A stretch of 64,000 bases of DNA from Tetramitus jugosus (lineage: Eukaryota; Heterolobosea; Eutetramitea; Acrasida; Vahlkampfiidae), in NCBI GenBank assembly GCA_937625935.1, contig OW569371.1, positions 372,001-436,000 on the forward strand, read 5' to 3'. Position numbers and translations under genes: made by a program. This document shows, piece after piece, positions 28,726 through 38,811 of the stretch (position 1 is its first letter; each line of letters starts with the position of its first letter). The notes below the pieces were generated by a model. It made no database searches. It saw only the letters and a program-made list of their open reading frames with translations, and had not been told where the DNA came from.

Positions 28726-29102
28726 GATCTATCTGATGATGAGGTGAGTCTCGATGCGATATATACAAGAAGTGTGATGTCAAATTAGAGAGAGTCTTTT
28801 CTATCGTCGTAACAAGTTGTCTGTTAATTGATCGCTTTTCATCCAGACAGTCGTATCTGTTGACTTTCAAAACTTGTGTTCTTTGGTCGTGGGGCTCTCG
28901 GCTTATTTTTTGTGATCTGTGATCTTTATCGGCGAATTGATGGAGAAACAGAAAAATTCCGAGAGTTTTCACGCGTTGTAAAAATCCCAAAAGATTCACC
29001 TTCAAATGTTACAGTGTTGGATTATTGTTTTATTTTGTGTTATTAATTTCGTTATTACTTCGCTTTTGGGTTCAATTCGCGAAATTTCATGTCACTAAAG
29101 AC
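28726..29102. other. Intergenic region, no gene seen
   Basis: A/T-rich spacer between the 5' end of the F-box gene and the 3' end of INO1, both on the minus strand. Only short, non-protein-like frames are present. Confidence 0.5.
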
Positions 29103-30653
29103 TTAGTTGCCGCGAGGAATGGCCTTGTGTTCCAACAGCATGTGGTTGTCTGCTGGCACACCTATCAGGGCCTTCAAAATATTGTGAATGCAGTTCAATT
29201 GCTTGAACAAGGCATTGACAACAGGGGTCTGCTCAGGGACCATTGGTGCCTTGAGCAAATAGCTCAAAATGCTCAAAACAACATCAAACTTTTGATATTC
29301 TGTTCCTTCAGTCTTCCATTGGACACGTTGCATCAATTCAGTCAAAATGACCAAATCCAAAATCAATGGAGTAGCCAACAAGGAGTCTTCACAAGTGTTG
29401 TGCAAGACGATAGTGTTTGAACCACCCATAAAGATACGTGACATGTACTCGTCCATGGCTCTCTTGCTATCAGCGACACGAGGCACATACTTGATGACAA
29501 CAACATGATCAGGATAAGACTCCTTATTTGGATAGAGAATCTTGTTGCTTTCGACCATGTCGTCCACAACGTTTGACTTTGAAATCTCCTTGCTTCTGAA
29601 TTGAGCAGGTGCACTCAAATTCTTACCGTCATTGTTACCCAAATGATTGTAGGAAACAATGCTCTCTGGCTTAATACCAGCACCAACGAGGAAATCAACC
29701 AAGACAGACTTAATCTTTGTTTGACCAGACTTAAAGTCATCACCAGCAATAAACACGTCGTGTCTCTTGGCCAACTCGACCAAACCAGGAACAAAAGTGT
29801 TTTGAGGGCTGCCGTTAATGTAGGAAACACCTTCCAAAATGGAAGCTACACAGTAGAGACTCGATGGAGAAATTTCGTGCTCATTCTTTTCAATGGCGGC
29901 CAACAAGTGATCCGCAGTGTCGTTCAATCCAGGTACAATATCAACAAATCTCTCAGTGTTGGCAGTCCACAACACAATGACATTGTCAACCTTTTGCTTC
30001 ATTTCTTGAATGTCACGACGAATGGCCTCAATTTGCTCCTTCTTGCTCAAAGTAGCCTCATAGACATTGTCAGCTCTAGTGCTCTGATTGGCAGCAATGA
30101 AATCATTGTCAAACAATGATCTTCTTGGCTTCATGTTCTCCATGTGAACCTTTAATTGTTGTTGCAAGTCATAGGGAAGGACCTCTGCTCTTTGCATCGA
30201 CTCGTACAAATTGGCGCCAGAAATATCCCAACCGTCAATCTCCAAATCATTTGGATGAACCATTGGCAACAATTGATTCAATGGAACGTAGACATTTTGG
30301 CCCAAGTGAACAGTGCTGGCTTGAGTGATACTACCGAGCCAATCAGACTTTTGAACACCTTCCTTTGTGTTCCATGTGAGACCTAGCTTGTTGGCAATGA
30401 CTCCAGCAGTAAATGTGCTTCCATTGTTTCCTCCCCAACCAACGAGCATGACACCGAGCTTTGGTAGCTTTGTTTCAGTCTTGAATGTGTACTTTGTGGT
30501 GGTGGGTGTGACAGTGATGGATCCGTTGACTGGGTCTTGAGACACTGTGGTGTTCTGGTAGTCGTATTGAGTGATGATGGAGTCTTCAGTGTAGTTCACA
30601 TGGGGTGAGTTGACCTTGATGGTGTTGTTGTTGTTGTTGTTGGATGATGACAT
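29103..30653 (-). CDS. INO1: Inositol-3-phosphate synthase
   Basis: 516 aa. Converts glucose-6-phosphate to myo-inositol-3-phosphate with NAD, the first step of inositol synthesis for phosphoinositides. The NAD-binding glycine loop GWGGNNGS is at about 72-79. Other family blocks are [18 protein letters not shown], the [10 protein letters not shown] segment, [16 protein letters not shown], and [16 protein letters not shown], a signature of the active site. The start is the ATG at 30653, preceded by a short GTT-rich tract in the coding strand complement (polyAsn at residues 5-10). Length is typical of the cytosolic eukaryotic enzyme. Confidence 0.96.
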   Translation of the reverse strand: MSSSNNNNNNTIKVNSPHVNYTEDSIITQYDYQNTTVSQDPVNGSITVTPTTTKYTFKTETKLPKLGVMLVGWGGNNGSTFTAGVIANKLGLTWNTKEGVQKSDWLGSITQASTVHLGQNVYVPLNQLLPMVHPNDLEIDGWDISGANLYESMQRAEVLPYDLQQQLKVHMENMKPRRSLFDNDFIAANQSTRADNVYEATLSKKEQIEAIRRDIQEMKQKVDNVIVLWTANTERFVDIVPGLNDTADHLLAAIEKNEHEISPSSLYCVASILEGVSYINGSPQNTFVPGLVELAKRHDVFIAGDDFKSGQTKIKSVLVDFLVGAGIKPESIVSYNHLGNNDGKNLSAPAQFRSKEISKSNVVDDMVESNKILYPNKESYPDHVVVIKYVPRVADSKRAMDEYMSRIFMGGSNTIVLHNTCEDSLLATPLILDLVILTELMQRVQWKTEGTEYQKFDVVLSILSYLLKAPMVPEQTPVVNALFKQLNCIHNILKALIGVPADNHMLLEHKAIPRGN

Positions 30654-31036
30654 GGTTGTTGTTGGGAGTACCAGGAGCAAAAAAAATTGGGTTTGTTGTT
30701 GTTTGTGGTGATGATGATGTGTGTGTTTTAACACTTTTTATTTTCGAGGGCTTGGGTGTGTATGCGTGGCTGCGGTGTGTGGAGTGTCCTTTGGATTCCC
30801 GTTTTTTTTAGCGCTCACGTCTAAATTTTTCCTTGGACGCCACATGGTTTCCAAGCCATGAGGAACAAACTTTGTGCAGCTGGGAGATCATGCATGCGCT
30901 CTCGCACAAAGGATTTCAATGATAGGGAAAATTCATATGTTGTGGGAAGGACAAGTTTATCACTCGCGGAAAATTTTCGATAATGACATCACGCAAGGCA
31001 ATCAAAATCAATTTGGTGACGTCCTAATTTTCCGGA
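30654..31036. other. Intergenic region, no gene seen
   Basis: Promoter side of INO1 (G/T-rich tract at 30740-30785) and 3' side of the giant coiled-coil gene. No coding or RNA signal recognised. Confidence 0.5.
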
Positions 31037-34000
31037 TTAGTGCGTTAGCAATTCACCGATATCTACGGATTCGACGTCGATGATTAATGTATCATCCAGG
31101 TCAGCCGTGTCGAGAGGTTTTGGAGGAGCTTTGATAGGAGAACGACTGGAAGGTCTTTCCTTAGAAACTTCTGATTTTTGTTTTGGGGCATCATTGGTGC
31201 GAGCAGAGAGTCTTCCTGTTGCTCGTAAGACATTACTGGCACTGGCTTCTCTCTTGACAACAGGTTTAGAGACAGGGACTCGAGGTTTTGTCACATTTGA
31301 TACCTTTGCTCCTTTGGATTCATCTACCGCGGAGGGACGAGTGGTTCTTGTTGTTGAAAGAGTAGATTTGTCTACCACTCTTTTCGGGGTGGACAGTGGT
31401 ACAGAAGGCTTTCTTGTCACAGATGAGGTTAAGTTGCTTCTTGGGGTACTGGCACTAGATAGACCATAAATCGGAGTTGACAGATTTGACTCCATCGATT
31501 CGAGTAGGCTAGTTGTCTTGTCCTTGATCCTGTCTCTATCAGAAATCTTTGATTCCAATAACCCCATATTGTATTCGAGCTGTCTGTATCCAGAGTACAG
31601 AGTTTTATACTTTTCTTCAGCTTCCTTTTGTTTGGCAACCGCTAAATCTCTTTCATTTTCAAGTCTTTGAACTACCTTAGATTGATCTGAAGTTGTTCTC
31701 TCCAAATCCTTCTTCTTGGTTGATTCCAATTGTAAGTTTCTAAGTTGCCTTCGGAGATCATTCTTTTCTTCAAGCGCTGTTTGATACTTTAAAGATAGTT
31801 CGCTGTTCTTTTTTTCCAGCTCATGTATTAGCTGATCATACCTATTATCTTTTTCTGCTGTCATATTGAGAGATCTCTCTCGAACATTTCGAACAATTGA
31901 AGTTTTAGATTTTTCTAATTTCATTGTTCTTTGTTTTTCAATATTGAGGGCTGTTCTCATTTCTTCCAACTCCTTGATTCTCACATTTGCCTTGGATTTA
32001 ATCACATTCGCTTCTCGATCTGTCTTTGCCATTTCTTCTCTAATCTGTTGATTCCTTTCCACAAGCGCTGAAATATCTTGATTCTTTGAGGTAATGACAT
32101 ACTCCAAATCGATTATTACCTTATTGAGTCGTGTTATTTCGTCTTCATTCTTTTTGTTTGTACTATCAAACATCGATTTACATTCAATTAAAGAACATTC
32201 AAGCTCGAGGACTTTTTGTTCCTTCTCCTCTATTCGTCCTAGAAGTTTTTTGATCTCTTCTTTGTTATCGTTATCTCTCTTTGTCAAAGCTTGAACTGAT
32301 AGACAAGATTCCTTAAGTTCAGATCGACAAGTTTCGAGCTCATCTTCAAGTGTTTGATGCTTTCCGATCCATTCTTTGATGGTTTGCTCTTGTGACAATC
32401 GGTCCTGTTCGGAATTTTCCTCCAAGACCTTGTATTTATGGTTTAGATCTACAACTAAATCATCATGATTTTGTATGAGTTGTCTTAATTCTGCATCTCT
32501 ATGAGCTATTGTTTGGTCAAATTGGAGTTGCATTTTTTCTTTCTCTGCTTTGTTTTCAGTCTCTTGCTCTTCCTTTTCGGTCTGATGGCATTCTATCAGC
32601 TGAGTTCTTTCCTCTTCGTATTTTCGTTGTTTCTGTTCAAAATCTTCCTTCATGCTCTGGATTTCTGCCTCAGAAGCCGCTTGAAGACTACCAATCTCTT
32701 CTTTATGTTGTTCTAGGGTATCTGACATAGTGATTTCGTGTTGGGTGACCAGCTCTGCAATTTGGTCTTTGATAATTTGGATATTAGCTTCAAAAGAGGA
32801 GGTGATATTCTGGATCTCATTTCTATTCTGTTCTTGAGTCTCAGATAAAGCAACTTGGTGATTTTCAATTAGTTCAGCGGTATGAGTCTTCAAACGTTGT
32901 ATCTCTGTTTCAAAGGAGTTGGTAAGATTTTGAATCTCGATTGCCTGTTGGTGTTGTACTTCGGATAGAGTGGTATTGTGTTGCTCGATGAGGTTAGAGG
33001 TAGTCTTTTTCACTGATTCCATTTCGATTTCATGAGCTATTGTAATGTTCTGAATCTCAATCTGGTTCTTTTCTTGAATCTCAGATACCGTGGCATTGTG
33101 TTGGTCAATCAATTCAGAAGTTTGAGTTTTCATAACCTCTCTCTCAGTTTCAAAGGATGTGGTCAAATCTGCAATCTCAGTTCGATGTCTATCCTGTATT
33201 TCAGACAATGTCGAGTTGTGGTGCTCTACTAGTTCAAAAGAAAGTTGTTGCATCCTCTCCACTTCACTTTCATGAGCAGCTCTCATATTTTGAATCTCAA
33301 CTCTGCTATTCTCTTGAATTTGGTTTATATTGGCTTCATATTGTACAGTAAGCTCTTCTAAGCGATTTTTCATCAGTTCTTCTGTTTGTTCCGCCTTCTC
33401 CTTCAGTTTTTCCATCTCGTTTCTATGGCTTATCTGAATCGATTCTATCTCATTTCGATGATCTTCTGATAATTCTATGAGCTTATTGTTATGTTCTTCA
33501 AGAAGTTTCTCTATTTGTTGCTTTAGTTCGACTTGGATCTGTGAGGCCAGAGTTTTTTCTTTCTCAATTTCCAGTTCGAATTGAAGCTTCATTTTGTCAG
33601 ACTCTTCAATGTGGTCATTCATTGCCTTTTCTATAATCCTATTGTGTTCTTCTATCATTCTTTGGATATCGTTTTCCATTGTTCTTTTTTGTTCATTGTA
33701 GTCCTCTCGCAGTTTTTGTACTTCGGAAAGATGGTTCTGAGTAATTTCTTCCATAGAGTTGTTGTGATCTTCGATTAATAGAGCAATTTTCCTCTCATTT
33801 CTTTCTTGTATGTCTACAAACTCTTGTTTGATGTTTACGAGTACTTGTTGAATCGAGTTTGATTGGTTGGTTACATCTTCCATTTGTTTTGTGAAGTCAT
33901 CTCGCATTTGATTCTTTTCTTGCTTGTGAGTGTTCATCATGGTGGAGATCTCTTCTCTATGATCCATTACTAGCCTAGCCTCATTTTCCCTGAAGTACTG

Positions 34001-36145
34001 CTCTTTTTCTTCAGTTTTCTTATCATATTCAGACTGTATAGCCTCTAGGGAGAATCGGTGGATCTCATTTACTCCATTCAACTCTCTCTCATGTTTCAAT
34101 ATCAAGTCATTAAGTTGGTCCTTAAGGTCTCTTTGGATTCGATCGGCTTCTTGAGATGAATCTTCTAATTCTTTCTGCAGTTTGAAGCGTATCTCTTTTT
34201 CAGAAAGATTGTGTATGATTTTGAGCAGCTCTCCTCTAATGCAATGCCTGGCAGTTAATTCTTCCATTTCACTTTGGAATTTCATTTGTTCTTCTTCAGT
34301 TTTTCGCTGGAGAGCATGGAGCTCATTTCCGAAGGTACATGTTAAATGACTAATCTCTTGTTTCAATGAAAGAATTTCTTTTTCACGATCATCAATTTCC
34401 TTCTGTAAATCGTTCTCTAACTGCATCGTTGACACATTGTATATGATGTTGTTCAACTCTATTTGAACTTCATATCTTTCTGTAGACTCAATCATTCTCT
34501 TTTCATTTTCTTCCGCTCTTTCCTTTGCTTTCTTCTGAAGAACCTCTAAGTTCTGTTGGTAGACAGTGCTCAAGGTTTGAATTTCTTTTTGGTAAGAGAG
34601 GGATTCTAGAGTGACTCTTTCAATTTCTGCTTGCTTGTCTAACTCTAGTTGGGACAAGGTAACTCTGTGAACCATGTCCAACACTTCCATCTTGATACTT
34701 TCTCTCTCAAGTAAGTTTGATAAATCCTCTTTGAGTTGATGTTCTCTATCGCCAAAAGCTGTTTTGAGTTCTTCAATTTCCTGTCTATGAATCCAGGTCT
34801 GGTGCTCCTTTTCGGTTTTATGTTTTTCTATTTCCAAGATCAACTCGTTTTTGAGGGAAAGCTCCATCTCCTTGTTTTCCTTGTTCAACTTCTCAAGTTG
34901 TCCATTACACCGCCTTTGTAAATCTTCCATTTCTGCTAAGTGTGATGCACTTTGCTCTTCAATTCGATCAGTAAATTCATTTGTTAGCATCTGGTGTTTT
35001 TGCTGAAGCAAATCAATCTTCATTTGAACTAACGCTCTCTCTTCTTCAAACCTTAATTCTCTATCTGACATGGCTTTCTCATGCTCATCTCTAATATTTT
35101 CCTTTTCTTCACTATGGATCAGCTTTGTTCGGTTCAGCTCCTCTTTGTAGTCTTCCATCAACTGTGCCACCTTTCTGTTATGATCCTCTTGAATATCTTG
35201 GAACTCTTGTCGAATGGCAATTAATGCTTGTTGAATAGCAAAAGATTGGTTATTGACATCCTCCATCTGTTTGCTGAATTCCAAGTTCATTCTTTCCTTC
35301 TCAAGCTTGTGAGAGTCAACAATTTCATTCAACTCTTTCTCATGCTTTGATGAGAGTTCTTCTATTTTTTTGCGAGATGCCGACTGAAATTCGAGAGCTT
35401 CCAGCTTTACTTTCTCAACTTGTTCAGCACAACTTGACCTTAATGTTTCCAATTCCTCGGAATGGTTCAGAGAAATTTCTTCAATGGAGCGATCGTGCTT
35501 CTCTATGAGCTCTCTCAATCGATTTTGATAATCATTTTCAGTCACCTTTAGTTGATTCATCAAGACTTCTTCTTGGCGTTCAAACTCCTTTCTCATTCTC
35601 TCCATCAACTCTTTGTGCTCTTCATTTTGTTGCTCATTTTCTTCCCTGTGAGTTTGTTCGAGATGTTTCAACTGTTGTTCATACTTGTGAATTAGCCCTT
35701 GCCTTTGTATCTCCACCTCTCCTTCTACTTCAGCTAGTTTCGTTTTCAGATCCTCGACTTCCTCCTCTCTTTGTTTATCAAGAGAGTTCTTTTCTTCTAG
35801 ATGAAGATTTGTCAATTCATTTATTCTTTCCTTTTGGGTTTGTTGTAACAGATTTAATTGTTCATTGAGTTCGTTGGATCTTCTCTCTGATTCCTTCCTT
35901 TGGACATCCAACTGTCTTTGGAATTCAGCTCGAAGTGACTTTTCAAGCTCCCTTGCTTCTTCAACGAGTTGATTCTCCTTTTCCTGAAATGAATTCACTT
36001 CATTTTCTCTCAAAGCTCTGAGAAGAGAGATTTGACTTTCGAGCTCCTGTTCTCTCATTTTGGCCATGTGATAGAGCTCATAATCTATCGAGCCCTTCTG
36101 CTCTCCACTCTCGTGGATAGAGACATATTCATCGTTTTTAATCAT
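31037..36145 (-). CDS. Giant coiled-coil protein, 1702 aa
   Basis: A single uninterrupted frame. Residues about 20-1530 are nearly continuous coiled coil rich in Glu, Lys, Gln and Ile. Two long internal duplications are visible: a block containing QMEDVNNQSFAIQQALIAIR recurs as QMEDVTNQSNSIQQVLVNIK about 450 residues later. A run of five 40-residue repeats follows (see repeat entry). The C-terminal 150 residues are basic and rich in Ser, Thr and Pro, with several TPR/SPK-like sites and a short acidic end, a layout common in microtubule- or centrosome-associated proteins. The family is not recognised; golgin, myosin-tail or basal-body roles are all possible. The start ATG at 36145 is first in frame. 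Confidence 0.85.
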   Translation of the reverse strand: MIKNDEYVSIHESGEQKGSIDYELYHMAKMREQELESQISLLRALRENEVNSFQEKENQLVEEARELEKSLRAEFQRQLDVQRKESERRSNELNEQLNLLQQTQKERINELTNLHLEEKNSLDKQREEEVEDLKTKLAEVEGEVEIQRQGLIHKYEQQLKHLEQTHREENEQQNEEHKELMERMRKEFERQEEVLMNQLKVTENDYQNRLRELIEKHDRSIEEISLNHSEELETLRSSCAEQVEKVKLEALEFQSASRKKIEELSSKHEKELNEIVDSHKLEKERMNLEFSKQMEDVNNQSFAIQQALIAIRQEFQDIQEDHNRKVAQLMEDYKEELNRTKLIHSEEKENIRDEHEKAMSDRELRFEEERALVQMKIDLLQQKHQMLTNEFTDRIEEQSASHLAEMEDLQRRCNGQLEKLNKENKEMELSLKNELILEIEKHKTEKEHQTWIHRQEIEELKTAFGDREHQLKEDLSNLLERESIKMEVLDMVHRVTLSQLELDKQAEIERVTLESLSYQKEIQTLSTVYQQNLEVLQKKAKERAEENEKRMIESTERYEVQIELNNIIYNVSTMQLENDLQKEIDDREKEILSLKQEISHLTCTFGNELHALQRKTEEEQMKFQSEMEELTARHCIRGELLKIIHNLSEKEIRFKLQKELEDSSQEADRIQRDLKDQLNDLILKHERELNGVNEIHRFSLEAIQSEYDKKTEEKEQYFRENEARLVMDHREEISTMMNTHKQEKNQMRDDFTKQMEDVTNQSNSIQQVLVNIKQEFVDIQERNERKIALLIEDHNNSMEEITQNHLSEVQKLREDYNEQKRTMENDIQRMIEEHNRIIEKAMNDHIEESDKMKLQFELEIEKEKTLASQIQVELKQQIEKLLEEHNNKLIELSEDHRNEIESIQISHRNEMEKLKEKAEQTEELMKNRLEELTVQYEANINQIQENSRVEIQNMRAAHESEVERMQQLSFELVEHHNSTLSEIQDRHRTEIADLTTSFETEREVMKTQTSELIDQHNATVSEIQEKNQIEIQNITIAHEIEMESVKKTTSNLIEQHNTTLSEVQHQQAIEIQNLTNSFETEIQRLKTHTAELIENHQVALSETQEQNRNEIQNITSSFEANIQIIKDQIAELVTQHEITMSDTLEQHKEEIGSLQAASEAEIQSMKEDFEQKQRKYEEERTQLIECHQTEKEEQETENKAEKEKMQLQFDQTIAHRDAELRQLIQNHDDLVVDLNHKYKVLEENSEQDRLSQEQTIKEWIGKHQTLEDELETCRSELKESCLSVQALTKRDNDNKEEIKKLLGRIEEKEQKVLELECSLIECKSMFDSTNKKNEDEITRLNKVIIDLEYVITSKNQDISALVERNQQIREEMAKTDREANVIKSKANVRIKELEEMRTALNIEKQRTMKLEKSKTSIVRNVRERSLNMTAEKDNRYDQLIHELEKKNSELSLKYQTALEEKNDLRRQLRNLQLESTKKKDLERTTSDQSKVVQRLENERDLAVAKQKEAEEKYKTLYSGYRQLEYNMGLLESKISDRDRIKDKTTSLLESMESNLSTPIYGLSSASTPRSNLTSSVTRKPSVPLSTPKRVVDKSTLSTTRTTRPSAVDESKGAKVSNVTKPRVPVSKPVVKREASASNVLRATGRLSARTNDAPKQKSEVSKERPSSRSPIKAPPKPLDTADLDDTLIIDVESVDIGELLTH
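32640..33240 (-). repeat. Five tandem 120-bp repeats in the giant coiled coil
   Basis: Units begin ELVEHHNSTLSEIQ, ELIDQHNATVSEIQ, NLIEQHNTTLSEVQ, ELIENHQVALSETQ and ELVTQHEITMSDTL. Each is 40 residues long. Forty is not a multiple of seven, so the register must contain a stutter or hendecad per unit. Confidence 0.8.
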
Positions 36146-36488
36146 GGCACTGTTCTTTTATTATTGTTGTCAAGAGTGAAAAGACAACAAGATGGAAAGT
36201 TGTTTGTCGGTAACCGTACGGCAAAAACCCGCCAACTGAATTCGGAGATGTCGAACCGTTGAGCTCGTTGAACCGAATCCTCCCTTGTGGTGTTCACAAC
36301 CTCCGTGACCAGTTATTTTCATGCCAAGGACGATCTTGAAAGAATACAAGCAAAGGCGAGATTCCTCTTTGAATGGCCCTTGATTCAATGGATATCAAAA
36401 TCTTGGTCAACTCAACGTGTAGGACACCAGTTCTTTTCATTTCTCTTTTTATATGAAGTGATTCAAAATGGCCACCAAAACAAGAGCA

Positions 36489-36998
36489 CTACATTACTTG
36501 AATCATTCCAATCTTCTGACCACAGTGTGGGTGCTTGAGAAAGCCGAAGTCTGCACTGTAGTTGGCAGCCTTTTGAATCCATGAAAGTTCACTCTTCTCT
36601 ACACTGTGGTTTCCTCTCCTGATCAACCAGGGCTGCAGATGCCCCTTTTTCTCAGCTCAGGTTGTCCTTGTACAGAGCAGGTTCATCCTTATTGGAGTTT
36701 TGTGGGACATTGACAGGTCCTCATCTGGGCTATCAAAATGTTCAGTATTTGGTGAGATTTTGAACCAATCTTACACTTTGGAAATAGCTGCTTGAATTCT
36801 TTGAAACAAAGAGGTCGTTCGTCCACAAGCAGTTGATTACGGCCGTAAATCACAGATGGATTGGATGTACCTTGCCAATCTACACTCACCACACTGCTTA
36901 ACCATATTGACAGTCAATATGCAAGGGTTTCCATGGGAGTGCAATATCAGCAGATATTTGATGGCCCAGTCAGACACGGGATATTGAGGAGAAAACAT
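36489..36998 (-). pseudogene. Decayed coding sequence upstream of tRNA-Glu
   Basis: On the minus strand an ATG at 36998 opens 53 codons (MFSPQYPVSDWAIKYLLILH... QCGECRLARYIQSICDLRP). Overlapping frames then carry further protein-like stretches in order: NPSVIYGRNQLLVDERPLCF, FKISPNTEHFDSPDEDLSM or VNVPQNSNKDEPALYKDN, and finally LQPWLIRRGNHSVEKSELSW to a stop at 36489. At least three frame changes are needed, so this is probably a broken gene, though small introns are possible (a GTGAGT and a GTAAGA donor-like site occur). No family is recognised. It begins 47 bp upstream of the tRNA and reads away from it, as the retroelement ORF does at the initiator tRNA. The remainder of 36146-37045 shows nothing. 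Confidence 0.4.
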
Positions 36999-37045
36999 GT
37001 GCGCAAAAATCGCACAAATACAACTATTTTTTCTTGTTTTATATA

Positions 37046-37118
37046 TCCCATATAGTCTAGTTGGTTAGGATACATGGCTCTCACCCATGAGACCCGGGTT
37101 CGAGTCCCGGTATGGGAG
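37046..37118 (+). tRNA. tRNA-Glu (CTC)
   Basis: 73 nt, no intron. Acceptor stem TCCCATA/TATGGGA with discriminator G, anticodon stem CATGG/CCATG with loop CTCTCAC (anticodon CTC), T stem CCGGG/CCCGG with loop TTCGAGT. Canonical A and B boxes (TAGTCTAGTTGG, GGTTCGAGTCC). A T-run for polymerase III termination follows weakly at 37119-37122. Confidence 0.95.
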
Positions 37119-37220
37119 TTTTGTATGCGGTCGCGAAAAACACCTTTTCGTCTCCGTTAGAAAATATGCAAGGGCCTAACTTCGGGAAACGAAGTTAACT
37201 TCCTTTTATTGAACACTCCT

Positions 37221-38504
37221 TCATTCTTGATGCGTGACATCTTCGAAATTAGGTCTCCAGATTGACTCATAAAATTCTTCACCAGTGTTTGTGAACCACA
37301 CCTTCCTTCCAAGTCGTTCATCTTCTCTCTGCATTCTCTCCCATTCCTCAACCATGTCATATGGTTTGGCATCTGAATACAGACCTTCTTGCTCACTGTC
37401 AAACATTTGAGACATGGTCTTCTTTGTGTTCCTGTCACTCTTGCTCTTCTCGAATGATATCTTTTTGTCAATGTATGACTTTAGTGTTTTTGAGCGATCA
37501 TTAATGTAACCCAATAAGATTGACTTGTCCATAAAATCTCTTGCCCTCTCATAATCCATCTTACAATAGAGTATTTTAGCTCTAAGATAGAATAGTTCTG
37601 GAATTGATGGTTCATGAGTCTGAAGTGGATGATAATTGCAATAAACGAGTGCTTTTTCTAGTTCCTTTGACGCGTCCTTGATATTATTGGCTTCCTTTAG
37701 TTGCTCAAACAGTGCTAGACATGTCTTTATCATGTTCAAATGCACCTTGATCTGCTCCTCTAACAAGCGAGGATACTCTGAGCTTGGCACATTTTTTGCC
37801 GAATCCAACAACATTTTTGCTCGTCCGTAGCACGAAGCAGCTTCCTTGTACTTTTGTTGCTTGTAATGATTGTTGCCCAATATCCGATCATCCTGAGCGT
37901 ATTGAATACGTTCATCCAGGTGAGTCGGCTCAGGTCTCTTCCTCTCCAAGCTAACCATCTCAAAATAGTACAGTAAACTGACTTGATAGTCCTCTGGTAG
38001 CTCTTGAAGGTGTTCATTGGGTAGTGCCATGAGAGAAGATCGATCAATCAAGCAACAGTCAGCACCGATACGGAACCATGATTTTTCACCTTGTCTCATT
38101 GAAAACAAGCACTTTTCAAAAAAGGGCAACTTGTTTCGCTTGAATAATCGAACTTGTTGCAGAGAGTAACCATCGTCGTACAGTACGGGTGGCACCTTGC
38201 ATTCATCTTGATCATCACTCGGTATGACATAACCAGCGTAGAGATACTTGATTTTGGAGCCAATGGTGGGCAGTAATCCTTGACCTTGTTCCGTGACTTG
38301 TTTTCGAATACCTCCTCCTTTCGTGGCATTGGTTGTAGGCTGTTGGAGAATCTCGGAAAAGGAAAGCTCTTTCCAATCAGGCACAACTAAAAACTTTCTT
38401 TCAAATTTCTTGTCTTCTTTGAGTGAGTCTTGTTGTGTTGGTTCTTCTTCTTCTGAAACGTGGTTGTTCACCGTCGTGACAGTGTGATCATTGTTGTCTT
38501 GCAT
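37221..38504 (-). CDS. FKBP-like/TPR co-chaperone-type protein
   Basis: 427 aa. Residues about 80-185 resemble an FKBP domain (GSKIKYLYAGYVI early, LPFFEKCLFSMRQGEKSWF later) in which several catalytic aromatic positions look changed, so prolyl isomerase activity is doubtful. Residues about 205-330 hold TPR-like helices (GNNHYKQQKYKEAASCYGRA and a later YLRAKILYCKMDYERARDF). FKBP plus TPR is the layout of FKBP4/5/6, AIP and FKBPL, which bind HSP90. The charged C-terminus is family-unlike. It is divergent from the next gene. The assignment is by architecture, with no orthologue named. Confidence 0.75.
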   Translation of the reverse strand: MQDNNDHTVTTVNNHVSEEEEPTQQDSLKEDKKFERKFLVVPDWKELSFSEILQQPTTNATKGGGIRKQVTEQGQGLLPTIGSKIKYLYAGYVIPSDDQDECKVPPVLYDDGYSLQQVRLFKRNKLPFFEKCLFSMRQGEKSWFRIGADCCLIDRSSLMALPNEHLQELPEDYQVSLLYYFEMVSLERKRPEPTHLDERIQYAQDDRILGNNHYKQQKYKEAASCYGRAKMLLDSAKNVPSSEYPRLLEEQIKVHLNMIKTCLALFEQLKEANNIKDASKELEKALVYCNYHPLQTHEPSIPELFYLRAKILYCKMDYERARDFMDKSILLGYINDRSKTLKSYIDKKISFEKSKSDRNTKKTMSQMFDSEQEGLYSDAKPYDMVEEWERMQREDERLGRKVWFTNTGEEFYESIWRPNFEDVTHQE

Positions 38505-38811
38505 TTTCTTTTTGTGGTTTTTTTATTCTTTGGATTGTGTGAACTTTGACATCTTTTTTTGTAACCACTTCGCACTGGATCCAGTGATGAACCCTCCTTC
38601 AAAACCAAGCCGTACCGAAAATAGGCGGTTGACCTCTAATGGAAGAGAGAAAACTGACTTCCGACAAGCAACCAGATTTTGAGATGTTCATCTGTTGTGG
38701 TTGGACATCGGCCGAGGTGACATTGAACTGGGCATGGCACGTGAAAACATTTGCACTTTCTGCAGAAAAACAAAAAACACACTGCCCTTGACGTCAGTTT
38801 CTTTAAAGAAC
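38505..38811. promoter_or_regulatory. Shared divergent promoter interval
   Basis: 307 bp separating the start codons of the FKBP-TPR gene (minus) and the polyQ membrane protein (plus). No recognisable TATA or other core element; the promoter role is inferred from geometry only. Confidence 0.35.

Noticed and set aside
28487..29005. 172-codon minus-strand frame overlapping the F-box gene first exon
   Set aside because: Its composition shifts to Cys/Phe/Tyr-rich exactly where it runs out of frame over the real hydrophobic exon, so it is a frame shadow.
30874..31083. Plus-strand 69-codon frame between INO1 and the giant coiled-coil gene
   Set aside because: It overlaps the 3' end of the coiled-coil gene and has no protein-like bias or conserved motif.
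38695..38811. In-frame N-terminal extension of the polyQ membrane protein
   Set aside because: There is an ATG-like start far upstream, but the added 39 residues overlap the promoter interval and look random; the ATG at 38812 is preferred.
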